Shown: one piece after another, positions 1 to 6,756 of the stretch
Position numbering within the stretch: position 1 is the first letter of the stretch
How the letters are laid out: the number at the start of each line of letters is the position of its first letter
Assembly (NCBI GenBank): GCA_022701475.1
Contig: JAKOOI010000462.1
Span: 1 to 8,550, forward strand
Source: Weeksellaceae bacterium
GTDB taxonomy: Bacteria > Bacteroidota > Bacteroidia > Flavobacteriales > Weeksellaceae
Length of the DNA stretch: 8,550 nt
Direction of reading: 5' to 3'
The notes under the pieces: model-generated
Database searches by the model: none
The model's input: only the letters and a program-made list of their open reading frames with translations
Told to the model about the DNA's origin: nothing
Position numbers and translations under genes: made by a program

Positions 1-200
1 ACAATAATGGTTGCTCCCAATGTCCAGGTGGCTTTCTCCATGAAATCGTTGGTCCGCTGTACCCCGAACTGAGCGGAAGACGCTCCCCCGAATGTGCTGG
101 AAAGGCCTCCTCCCTTAGGATTTTGAGCCATGACAACGATAACCAGTAAGATGCTGGCGATCATAATAAGAACCATCAAGAGTATAAATATAGTATCCAT
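1..200 (-). CDS. secG: Protein translocase subunit SecG (partial, N-terminal 66 residues)
   Basis: SecG is the small accessory subunit of the SecYEG channel in the inner membrane and assists SecA-driven protein export. The visible part begins with a hydrophobic helix (about residues 3-24). It is followed by the family hallmark MAQNPKGGGLSSTFGG (residues 24-39), the conserved cytoplasmic loop of SecG, then a FGVQRTNDFMEKATW stretch that leads into the second membrane helix. The gene runs off the left edge, so the C-terminal tail is not seen. The ATG at 198-200 starts directly before the first membrane helix and has a good promoter 26 nt upstream. The gene lies downstream of the M16 operon on the same strand but is separated from it by a terminator, so it is probably transcribed independently. 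Confidence 0.93.
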   Translation of the reverse strand, partial: MDTIFILLMVLIMIASILLVIVVMAQNPKGGGLSSTFGGASSAQFGVQRTNDFMEKATWTLGATII

Positions 201-225
201 TAATTTGATTTCTTTTTTGAATGGC

Positions 226-256
226 CAAATTTAATGTTTTTTTACGGAACGGCAAA
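226..256 (-). promoter_or_regulatory. Bacteroidetes-type promoter of secG
   Basis: Read on the minus strand, TTTG (253-256) is followed by a 19-nt spacer and TAAATTTG (226-233). This matches the Bacteroidetes primary sigma consensus TTTG-N19-TAnnTTTG at every fixed base. The predicted transcription start is about 20 nt before the secG ATG, which gives a short leader. Confidence 0.7.
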
Positions 257-279
257 AAAAAGATCTGTGTAAATATCAA

Positions 280-320
280 CAAAAATAATAGCAGCCGCCG
301 GATCCGGCAGCTGCTATTAT
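280..320 (-). terminator. Rho-independent terminator of the M16 operon
   Basis: Positions 285-302 and 303-320 form an 18-bp inverted repeat with one mismatch (C296 opposite A309), centred on GGATCC. On the minus strand the stem is followed by a T run (281-285). It begins 16 nt after the stop codon of the 681-residue gene and just before the secG promoter. The plus-strand side has no T run, so it should work for minus-strand transcription only. Confidence 0.85.
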
Positions 321-335
321 GGTAACAGAATCTTC

Positions 336-2381
336 TTATTTAAAATCGGAATCTTTCGCCTGGTTGATATCGTAGGATTTTACGGTCATCGTCATATCCA
401 TTCCCATCTGGTTTACGGTAATGGAATATGGCATTTTCACACCTGCTACATCTTTATAATCTGAAAACACGGTAGGAACACTTACTTCCTGGCCCTGCGC
501 TTTTACCGTTCTGGTTTCTCCGGTTTTCAGACCGGTTTTTACACTGTAGTAATAGGTAGTTTCCGGACCTTTGATCGCGTAAGAGTCCTCACCGCCGATC
601 TTTTCGATTCCCGTAAGCTTGTATTCAGGAGATTTGGCAAAGGCCATTTCTTCGAAAAGCTCCGTATTCATCTGCTTACTGGCAATCTGTTCAGGTTTCA
701 TCGGTACTTTCTGACCCATCTGCTCAGAGTATCCCGTTTTCCCGTCGAAGACCTGCTTTTGTATCACCTGGCCCATCATAGTTACCTGGGTAACCTCTTT
801 GCCGCCCTGTGCCTTTACCATCTTAAGATCAATATTCTGACCCTGCATGGACATGGCTGCATTAATGGTGTAGGATGAGATTTTGGAAACGTTTGCTTTT
901 CCTCCGATGGCATCAATGTATTTATCCGCAACGGAAGCTACCGTTACATTGGCATCCACTTTTTTGGCAGAAGGTTTCGCCACAGGATTGGCATTGGTAT
1001 CGTAATATTTTACCGGATAGCCTAATTTTTCAAGTCCTTCAGAAATGTCAGATGCCTTTCCGGCAATAAAAATCCTGCTCTTTCCGGGCATGATGTTCGC
1101 TTTTACCGCGTTGGAAACATCAGCTGCCGTTACTTTATCGATTGATTTCAGGTAATTGGTATAGAAATCTGCAGGAAGATCCTGCACTTTCTGGTTCACG
1201 GCAAATCTGGCGATGGTTTCCGGTTTTTCCAGTGACATGATGAAGTTTCCTTTCAGTTTGGCCTTGGCATTTTCCAGTTCATCAGGTTTTACGGCAGAGA
1301 TGGCATTCAGTTCATTGATGAATTCCTTTACGGCTTTATCCGTTACCTCGTTTCTTACGCTGGCACTTGCCGAAAACTGCGGGGAGTATTTGCTTGCACT
1401 CATGTTGGAGTAGGCACCGTAAGTAAATCCGTTTTTCTCACGAAGGTTCATGAAAAGCCTTGCTTCGCCACCGCCGCCGAGAATATAATTGGCAATGGTA
1501 GCGGCGAAATAATCCGGGTCCTTCATTCTCAGGTTATTGATGTTGTTCAGGGATACCACGGATTGTACTGCCGTAGGGACATCCACCACATCAATTTCGG
1601 TAGTGGCCACATTGGAAGCCGGCTCTACGGGAGTAAGAGGCGTATTGGCCTTTTTCCATCCGCTGAAAGCTTTTTCCACCATTGGTTTCACCTTATCAAA
1701 CTTTACATCGCCTACGATTACCAGGTAAGCATTGTCCGGAGCATAATATTTTTTATAGATATTCTGTACATCTGCCAGCTGGATCTTGTTGATGGATTCT
1801 ACCGTTTCGAATTCCCCTCTGGACGTGTTTTTTCCGTACATCAGCGCATTGGAAACCCTTGATGCAATAGCAGAAGCATTCTTTTCTTCAGATTTAAGTC
1901 CTTCAATAGCCCTTTCTTTGGAATTCTGTATTTCTTCAGCAGAAAACTTAGGGTTTACAATGGCATCGGCCATCAGGCTCAGCACCTGCGGGAAATATTT
2001 GGAAAGCGAATTGGCTGCGGCACCGTTTGAAGAGAAATTCAGGTTGGCTCCCAGGTAATCTACTTTTTTGTTGAAAGCATCCTTGCTCATGTTGGTGGTT
2101 CCGTTCTCGAACTGCTCTGCCATGATTTCACTGACTCCCACTACGTTCCCTTCATAATAAGGCGGACGGTCCATGGAAAGGCTGGCGCTTACCCTGGGCA
2201 GCTTGTTGTTTTCCACCACCATTACCGTAAGCCCGTTGCTGAGCTGGAAAGTCTTGGGTTGGGCAATGTTGATGACAGGCGTAGGGCCCGGCTTCGGCAT
2301 TGCATTAAGGTCTATTTTCTGTGCTGACACCATTCCTGCGAAAAGAAAGGCAGCAGCTATATATGTGAATTGTTTTTTCAT
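336..2381 (-). CDS. Secreted M16B peptidase-like subunit without zinc site, with C-terminal beta domain
   Basis: 681 residues. A signal peptide (1-20, cleavage after VSA before Gln21) sends it to the periplasm. Residues about 40-455 form the two M16 halves. The place where active M16 enzymes carry HxxEH reads EIMAE (85-89, just before ENGT), so both His ligands and the catalytic Glu are gone. The second half keeps GGGGEARLFMNLREKNGFTY (302-321), containing the Arg308 and Tyr321 expected for the substrate-binding R/Y pair. In described bacterial M16B heterodimers one subunit supplies zinc and the other the R/Y pair, and this gene fits the second role. After a Pro/Lys/Ala linker (about 462-477), residues 480-681 add a beta-rich domain that resembles LolA/LolB-like or DUF4292-type folds. 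That assignment rests on pattern only. It is 47 nt downstream of the catalytic partner and is the last gene of the operon. Confidence 0.9.
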   Translation of the reverse strand: MKKQFTYIAAAFLFAGMVSAQKIDLNAMPKPGPTPVINIAQPKTFQLSNGLTVMVVENNKLPRVSASLSMDRPPYYEGNVVGVSEIMAEQFENGTTNMSKDAFNKKVDYLGANLNFSSNGAAANSLSKYFPQVLSLMADAIVNPKFSAEEIQNSKERAIEGLKSEEKNASAIASRVSNALMYGKNTSRGEFETVESINKIQLADVQNIYKKYYAPDNAYLVIVGDVKFDKVKPMVEKAFSGWKKANTPLTPVEPASNVATTEIDVVDVPTAVQSVVSLNNINNLRMKDPDYFAATIANYILGGGGEARLFMNLREKNGFTYGAYSNMSASKYSPQFSASASVRNEVTDKAVKEFINELNAISAVKPDELENAKAKLKGNFIMSLEKPETIARFAVNQKVQDLPADFYTNYLKSIDKVTAADVSNAVKANIMPGKSRIFIAGKASDISEGLEKLGYPVKYYDTNANPVAKPSAKKVDANVTVASVADKYIDAIGGKANVSKISSYTINAAMSMQGQNIDLKMVKAQGGKEVTQVTMMGQVIQKQVFDGKTGYSEQMGQKVPMKPEQIASKQMNTELFEEMAFAKSPEYKLTGIEKIGGEDSYAIKGPETTYYYSVKTGLKTGETRTVKAQGQEVSVPTVFSDYKDVAGVKMPYSITVNQMGMDMTMTVKSYDINQAKDSDFK

Positions 2382-2428
2382 TTGTAAAAATTTAATTTCT
2401 GATCAATCTACCTAAAAATTTCCGCTGA

Positions 2429-3742
2429 TTACTTTTTCTCAGGAACATAATTGATGATGATCCGTTGGTTAGGATTAAGATATTTTTTAGCTGCATTCTG
2501 AAGATCCTGGCGGGTAATCGAACGGTAGATGTCAATTTCCTTATTGATCAGGTTGGTGTCTCCCATCAGTACATGGTTGGTGGCCAGTGATGCGGCAATT
2601 CCCTGGATGCTGGAGTTGGCATTCACAAACTGGTTTTCATACTGGTTCTGAAGTTTCTGGTAATCTTCTTCGGAAATCGGGGTGCTCTGAAGCTTTTTGA
2701 TTTCCGCATCGATATCCGCCTGAAGTGTTGCCTTCGTCGTCTGACCCATCGGAATGGCGAAGAAAGCGAAAATTCCATAGTCCTCAAGACCCTGGTTGAA
2801 AGCTGCCACCTGAAGGGCCTTTTTATCCTGGTCCACTAATTTTTTATACAGCACTGAAGATTTACCGTTGCTTAGGTAAGAAGAAAGCATATCCAGCGTG
2901 TAGGCATCTTTTTCCTTATTTCCCGGGGTTCTGTAAGCAAATACATACGCCGGAAGCTGGATGTTCGGATCGGTGGCCGTTACCTCTTTTTCCTGGGTGA
3001 TCGGCAGGTCTTTCGGGAAGTTCTTAGGATAAACCGTTCCTTTTGTGATTCCTCCGTAATATTCCTGGATCCATTTTTTGGTCTGTTCAGGCCTGATGTC
3101 TCCCGCTACCACCAAAGTGGCATTGTTCGGCACATAGAATTTTTTGTAGAATGCCTGGAACTCATCCAGTTTTGCCGCATTCAGGTCTTCCATGGATCCG
3201 ATGGTAGGCCAGTTGTACGGGTGGTTGGTAAACAGGTTCTTCTGAATGGTGGTGAAAAGGTTTCCGTAAGGCTGGTTGTCCATTCTTAATCTTTTCTCCT
3301 CTTTTACAACTTCTCTCTGCGTATCCACACCCACCTGGTTGATCACCGCATGACGCATTCTTTCCGCTTCCATCCAAAGCCCCAGCTGTTCGTTGTTGGA
3401 CGGGAATGTTTCATAATAATAGGTCCTGTCGTTTGTGGTGTTGGCATTATTCTGACCGCCGTTTGAAGAAACGATTTTAAACCAGTCGCCTCTTTTGATA
3501 TTCGGGGTTCCTTCAAATAAAAGATGCTCGAAGAAATGGGCAAAGCCGGTTCTGCCTTTTACTTCATCTTTGGCCCCTACATGGTACATTACCCCTGTGG
3601 TTACCACCGGTGCGGAGTTGTCCTGATGAAGAATAACATGAAGGCCGTTCGGCAGGTCATATTCTTCAAATTTAATTTGCTGTGCATTCATTGCCATCCC
3701 GAAGAAAGCCGCTGCAGCCACAGAAAGAAGTCGCTTTTTCAT
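2429..3742 (-). CDS. Secreted M16B zinc metallopeptidase, catalytic subunit
   Basis: 437 residues. A signal peptide (1-20, ending AMNA before Gln21) indicates export to the periplasm. The zinc and catalytic motif HFFEHLLFEGT is intact, with His69, Glu72 and His73. Glu148 or Glu149 in EVVKEEKRLRMD is the likely third zinc ligand, at the usual distance of about 75 residues. The N-terminal half also shows YVPNNATLVVAGDI (203-216), typical of the family. The second half (about 260-437) lacks the R/Y pair: the equivalent stretch reads SNGKSSVLYKKLVDQDKKAL. It should therefore need the 681-residue partner for substrate binding. The length fits single M16B subunits. The substrate cannot be told; degradation of exported peptides is the usual guess. 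It is first in its operon, with a promoter 30 nt upstream. Confidence 0.93.
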   Translation of the reverse strand: MKKRLLSVAAAAFFGMAMNAQQIKFEEYDLPNGLHVILHQDNSAPVVTTGVMYHVGAKDEVKGRTGFAHFFEHLLFEGTPNIKRGDWFKIVSSNGGQNNANTTNDRTYYYETFPSNNEQLGLWMEAERMRHAVINQVGVDTQREVVKEEKRLRMDNQPYGNLFTTIQKNLFTNHPYNWPTIGSMEDLNAAKLDEFQAFYKKFYVPNNATLVVAGDIRPEQTKKWIQEYYGGITKGTVYPKNFPKDLPITQEKEVTATDPNIQLPAYVFAYRTPGNKEKDAYTLDMLSSYLSNGKSSVLYKKLVDQDKKALQVAAFNQGLEDYGIFAFFAIPMGQTTKATLQADIDAEIKKLQSTPISEEDYQKLQNQYENQFVNANSSIQGIAASLATNHVLMGDTNLINKEIDIYRSITRQDLQNAAKKYLNPNQRIIINYVPEKK

Positions 3743-3771
3743 ATAGTAGAAATTGTTTTGTCTATGAGTTC

Positions 3772-3802
3772 CAAAAATACACTAATTGTTACAATCTTTC
3801 AA
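3772..3802 (-). promoter_or_regulatory. Bacteroidetes-type promoter of the M16 operon
   Basis: On the minus strand TTG (3800-3802) is followed by 20 nt and then TATTTTTG (3772-3779), a full match to TAnnTTTG. The predicted start is about 22 nt before the ATG at 3742. The sequence lies in the 175-bp gap shared with the divergent sensor kinase gene. Confidence 0.7.
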
Positions 3803-3819
3803 GATAATTTTTTTACCGC

Positions 3820-3899
3820 CAGAATTTGTATCTTTAAACGAAAATCAGCCTGATGTGGTAGGTTGTAACTGTAATTTTTCCGGTATGCAGAATTTGTAT
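3820..3899 (+). repeat. Pair of 12-bp direct repeats in the divergent intergenic region
   Basis: CAGAATTTGTAT occurs at 3820-3831 and again at 3888-3899, 68 bp apart start to start, both upstream of the sensor kinase gene. The second copy ends 18 nt before the start codon. The spacing is 6.5 turns of B-DNA. They could bind a regulator or be chance in AT-rich DNA. No dyad is apparent inside the unit. Confidence 0.45.
3829..3836 (+). promoter_or_regulatory. Weak candidate -7 box for the sensor kinase operon
   Basis: TATCTTTA matches TAnnTTTG except for the last base. It overlaps the end of the first 12-bp direct repeat and would give a leader of about 75 nt. No convincing TTG sits 19-21 nt upstream. 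It is the best plus-strand candidate in the gap, but a weak one. Confidence 0.25.
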
Positions 3900-3917
3900 A
3901 ACACTAAAAAATAAAGG

Positions 3918-5774
3918 ATGAAAAACTTTTTACAGCAGAATGTTTCGCAGGATTCTTTGATTACCCTCTTCAGCCAGGCTCCCGTGGCCATGTCACTGTT
4001 AATGGGCGAGAACTTTATCATCCAGAATGCCAATTCGCAGATCCTTGAGCTTTGGGGTAAAGACAGTTCTGTGATCGGAAGGTCTCTGTTTGATGTACTT
4101 CCTGAAATTTTGTCCCAGGGATTCAGGGATATTCTGGACAATGTATACCGCAAAGGGGAAACTTTCAACGGTAACAAATGGCCTGTGTTCCTGGAAAAAT
4201 ACGGAACATATGAAGAGCACTTTTTCAATTTTATCTATGCTCCGGTCTATAATGATCAGAAGGAAATCACAGGGGTCAGCGTGGTTGCCACTGAAGTGAC
4301 GGACCAGGTGGTGTCGGAACGTAAGCTGCAGGAAAGCGAATACCGTTATGAAGACCTGATTAAAAATTCAGATTATTCCATTGCTATTTACCGGACGCCG
4401 GATCTTTATATTGAATTTGCCAATGATCAGATGCTCAGTACATGGGGAAAAGACCGTTCTGTAATCGGAATGAAACTGGAAGATGCACTTCCTGAGCTTG
4501 AAGGACAGCCTTTTATCGGCCTTCTCCAGGACATCTTCAGAACCGGCGAAACCTATTCGGCAAAAGAAGACCGGGCAGATCTGGTGGTAGACGGCAGGCT
4601 TCAGACCTTTTATTATAATTTCTCTTACAAGCCCCTCAAGAACAAAGACGGCGAAGTATATGCCATTCTCAACAGGGCGGTAGACGTCACGGATCTTGTG
4701 CTGGCGAGAAAAAAAATCCAGGAAAGCGAAAAAAAATTACGGGACCTGGCGGACTCCATGCCGCAGTTCGTCTGGACCTGCAATACGGAAGGGCAGATTA
4801 CCTACATGAATGACAGCTGGTACAAATATACCGGATCTTCGGAGAAGGAAGACCAGACCGAACGGGTAAAGAAAATGATACGTCCGGAAGCAATGAAAAA
4901 AGTAGAGGAAGTATGGCAGGAATGCATAAGGACCAACCGCCCCTTTGTGATGGAATATGAACTGGAAGACCCGGATCAGGAAGGCAGTTACCGCTGGTTC
5001 CTCGGAAGGGCGGTGCCGAATTTCGGGGAAAACGGGGAAGTAAAGCAATGGACGGGCACCTTTACCGATATCGATGAATTCAAGCAGCTGGAAACCCAGA
5101 AAGACAATTTCCTCGGTATCGCCAGCCATGAACTGAAAACCCCGCTTACCAGCCTGAAGCTGTATACCCAGTTCATCAAAATGAATCTCGCTGCATCCGG
5201 TGACCATAAGAACGCGGCAGTGGTAAAAAGAATGGATTACCAGATCGACCGTCTTACGGAACTCATCAATGAACTGCTGGATGTGACCAAAATACAGAAG
5301 GGACAAATGCAGTTCAACGAATCATATTTCGATTTTGATCAGCTCGTGGATGAAGTGATTGAGGAACAACAGATGACTTCCAGGCATAAACTGGTCGTAT
5401 CCAGATCCGCGGTTGGGGAAGTTTTTGCAGACCGGCACAGGATTTCGCAGGTAATGGCCAATCTGGTAAGCAATGCCATCAAATATTCTCCTGATGCGGA
5501 TGAGGTCCATATCTCGACGGCTTTGGAAAACGGTATTCATGCCCGCTTCCAAGTCAGGGATTTCGGCATTGGTATTCCGGCTGATAAACAGGCCAAAGTC
5601 TTTGATCAGTATTACCGCATCAGTGAATCCGGGGCCCATACTTTCCCGGGCCTTGGCCTCGGCCTCTATATTTCGGCGGAAATTATTAAAAGAGCCGGAG
5701 GAAGCATTTCCGTATCCTCAAAGGAAGGAGAAGGGTCCGATTTTTGCTTCAGCATCCCAAAGAATAAAAATTAA
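3918..5774 (+). CDS. Cytoplasmic PAS-PAS-PAS sensor histidine kinase
   Basis: 618 residues with no signal peptide or membrane segment, so it senses something inside the cell. Three PAS domains lie at about 12-130, 145-262 and 275-392. The first two are clearly related to each other (LWGKDSSVIG at 45-54 against TWGKDRSVIG at 175-184, and RKGETF against RTGETY). The third, with YMNDSWYKYTG and the following YRWFLGRAVP, resembles PAS/PAC units. Short helical linkers (KLQESEYRYEDL, KIQESEKKLRDL) join them. The HisKA domain holds the phospho-acceptor His404 in FLGIASHELKTPLTSLK. The ATPase part has an N box (Asn515 to Asn519, NLVSNAIKYS), a G1 box (DFGIGIP, 548-554), an F region (VFDQYYR) and a G2 box (GLGLGL, 578-583). 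The first ATG is used: AAAGG abuts it directly, and the PAS fold begins a few residues later. The receiver gene follows after 11 nt. The ligand is unknown. Confidence 0.93.
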   Translation: MKNFLQQNVSQDSLITLFSQAPVAMSLLMGENFIIQNANSQILELWGKDSSVIGRSLFDVLPEILSQGFRDILDNVYRKGETFNGNKWPVFLEKYGTYEEHFFNFIYAPVYNDQKEITGVSVVATEVTDQVVSERKLQESEYRYEDLIKNSDYSIAIYRTPDLYIEFANDQMLSTWGKDRSVIGMKLEDALPELEGQPFIGLLQDIFRTGETYSAKEDRADLVVDGRLQTFYYNFSYKPLKNKDGEVYAILNRAVDVTDLVLARKKIQESEKKLRDLADSMPQFVWTCNTEGQITYMNDSWYKYTGSSEKEDQTERVKKMIRPEAMKKVEEVWQECIRTNRPFVMEYELEDPDQEGSYRWFLGRAVPNFGENGEVKQWTGTFTDIDEFKQLETQKDNFLGIASHELKTPLTSLKLYTQFIKMNLAASGDHKNAAVVKRMDYQIDRLTELINELLDVTKIQKGQMQFNESYFDFDQLVDEVIEEQQMTSRHKLVVSRSAVGEVFADRHRISQVMANLVSNAIKYSPDADEVHISTALENGIHARFQVRDFGIGIPADKQAKVFDQYYRISESGAHTFPGLGLGLYISAEIIKRAGGSISVSSKEGEGSDFCFSIPKNKN

Positions 5775-5785
5775 AGAATTGTACC

Positions 5786-6154
5786 ATGTCTAGTGCTGCA
5801 AAAATAATGGTGGTTGACGATAGCCCTGCAATCGTTGATTCCATTGAAATGATGCTTGATTTTGAAGGATTTGAAGTTGATAAATTTTATAAAGGTTCGG
5901 AGATGTACAGCGCGCTCGATCCGGACAGCAAACCTGATGTGATCTTAATGGATATGTGGCTCTCCGGTGAAGACGGAAGAGATTTCTGCAAGCTCATCAA
6001 GGCAAATGATCAGTTAAAGGACATTCCCGTACTCATCATGTCTGCCAGCCGCGGGCTCGAGCAGTCGGCGCTTGACGCCGGTGCCGATGAATTCATTGCC
6101 AAACCTTTCGATCTCGGAAATATGGTAGACCGTATCCGGTTCTATATCAAATAA
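5786..6154 (+). CDS. Stand-alone response regulator receiver protein (CheY-like)
   Basis: 122 residues that make one receiver domain and nothing else. The acidic pocket is Asp11-Asp12 (VVDDSP), the phospho-acceptor is Asp56 (ILMDMWLSGEDG), the switch Ser is Ser86 (LIMSAS), and the invariant Lys is Lys106 in AKPF. All key residues are present, so it should be phosphorylated. There is no DNA-binding or enzymatic output, so it must act by protein-protein contact, as a phosphorelay intermediate or as a phosphate sink. The 11-nt gap behind the PAS kinase makes that kinase the likely donor. The strong terminator after this gene shows that it ends the operon. Confidence 0.92.
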   Translation: MSSAAKIMVVDDSPAIVDSIEMMLDFEGFEVDKFYKGSEMYSALDPDSKPDVILMDMWLSGEDGRDFCKLIKANDQLKDIPVLIMSASRGLEQSALDAGADEFIAKPFDLGNMVDRIRFYIK

Positions 6155-6166
6155 AAATATTCTTCC

Positions 6167-6230
6167 ATGACACTATAAAACCAGCCGGCAGATCTGATCT
6201 GCCGGCTGGTTTTATAGTGTCATATTTTTT
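6167..6230 (+). terminator. Strong hairpin terminator, possibly bidirectional
   Basis: The arms 6167-6194 and 6196-6223 are a perfect 28-bp inverted repeat around a single central T (the real loop would be a few bases wider). The plus-strand side continues into ATTTTTTAT, a normal T run, and ends the kinase/receiver operon 12 nt after its stop. The minus-strand side is followed about 7 nt later by ATATTTTTAT, so it may also stop the convergent broken XRE gene. A GC-rich core (CCAGCCGGCAGATC) lies within AT-rich outer arms. Confidence 0.88.
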
Positions 6231-6250
6231 ATCAGAAATACAAAAAGGGA

Positions 6251-6545
6251 TTATAATCCTTCCGCCTTGCTTTTCCAGAAAGCAATCTGATCATCTTTTT
6301 CTTTCAGTCTTTCTTCATATTGCTCAATCAGTTTTTCAGAAAGATAGTGATTCATGACATATCCTGAATTATTGGCATGATCGCCGTTATTATTATTTAT
6401 AATGGTAAGGCCTTCAGGTAAAAGATCCGTTGTCGCTCTCATATCTTCTGTAAGTAGACTCCGAAATATCCAGCTTCTCAGCTACTTCAACCGTAGACAG
6501 TCCTTTTTCAATTCTCATTCCTTTTAATTTCTGACCTATTTTCAT
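6251..6545 (-). pseudogene. Broken XRE-family HTH transcriptional regulator
   Basis: The reading frame is split in two. From the ATG at 6545 a 43-residue fragment (6414-6545) encodes the start of a Cro/C1-type helix-turn-helix: MKIGQKLKGMRIEKGLS, then TVEVAEKLDIS and the recognition-helix region ESTYRRYE. It then runs into SDNGSFT and a TGA at 6414-6416. The rest lies in the next frame (6251-6442, 63 residues): TDLLPEGLTI, an Asn-rich stretch, then a coiled-coil tail HYLSEKLIEQYEERLKEKDD. Intact relatives normally have about 20-25 residues (HTH helices 4-5) between the YRRYE and DLLPEG parts. These are missing, so an out-of-frame internal deletion is more likely than a one-base error. The ATG at 6442 overlaps the first fragment and could allow reinitiation, but that product would lack the HTH. 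It is divergent from the operon starting at 6757. Confidence 0.75.
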
Positions 6546-6562
6546 GCAATTTTGTATTTAAG

Positions 6563-6593
6563 CAAAGGCATCTAAAGTTTTTAAACCCGCAAA
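6563..6593 (-). promoter_or_regulatory. Candidate promoter of the XRE gene
   Basis: On the minus strand TTTG (6590-6593) is followed by 19 nt and TGCCTTTG (6563-6570), one base off TAnnTTTG. The predicted start is only about 12 nt before the ATG at 6545. This supports 6545 as the original start of the regulator, rather than the later ATG at 6442. Confidence 0.45.
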
Positions 6594-6683
6594 ATGAAAA
6601 ATGCTTTCAAAAATGAGTAAAAATTTGTCAGACTTACATATTCTTTTGTCATTTCTGATAGATAGGCTTGATCACTTATTATT

Positions 6684-6691
6684 TATTTTTG
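6684..6691 (+). promoter_or_regulatory. Candidate -7 box of the exported-protein/thioredoxin operon
   Basis: TATTTTTG matches TAnnTTTG fully and would start transcription near 6697, giving a leader of about 60 nt before the ATG at 6757. The only nearby TTG (6668-6670) is 13 nt away, shorter than usual, so the upstream element is weak. Such a promoter may depend on an activator. Confidence 0.45.
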
Positions 6692-6697
6692 TGGCAT

Positions 6698-6711
6698 GTT
6701 CTCGCGAAAAC
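6698..6711. promoter_or_regulatory. Near-palindrome at the predicted transcription start, candidate operator
   Basis: GTTCTCGCGAAAAC is symmetric at 12 of 14 positions (GTTnTCGCGAnAAC). It begins about 7 nt after the -7 box, so it covers the predicted start of transcription. Its GC-rich centre stands out in AT-rich surroundings. Dyads of this size in this place are typical repressor sites, and an XRE-type regulator gene is divergent to it. The link to that regulator is inference. Confidence 0.35.
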
Positions 6712-6756
6712 ATTAAAGTAGAAAAAATTATGTTAAACATTCAAAAACTAGAATTT

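Noticed and set aside
3524..3853. Plus-strand open frame (109 codons) over the start of the 437-residue M16 gene
   Set aside because: It is antisense to the signal peptide and zinc-site region of a clear gene; the translation has no supportable features.
3845..4228. Minus-strand open frame (127 codons) covering the kinase start and its upstream gap
   Set aside because: It overlaps the conserved first PAS domain antisense, has no promoter or recognisable motif, and crosses the intergenic promoter region.
4737..5306. Long minus-strand open frame (189 codons) inside the histidine kinase gene
   Set aside because: It lies fully antisense to the conserved third PAS and HisKA region and its translation shows no domain or sensible composition. 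It follows from codon use of the real gene.
6251..6442. The 63-residue frame as an independent gene
   Set aside because: Its content (DLLPEGLTI, coiled-coil tail) is the C-terminal part of XRE regulators and the matching HTH start is directly upstream in another frame, so it is a fragment of a broken gene.
6601..6756. N-terminal extension of the small exported protein (52 more codons, start at 6601, or nine from 6730)
   Set aside because: The TATTTTTG promoter box lies inside the extension, and a standard signal peptide starts at 6757, so the longer forms would bury it.
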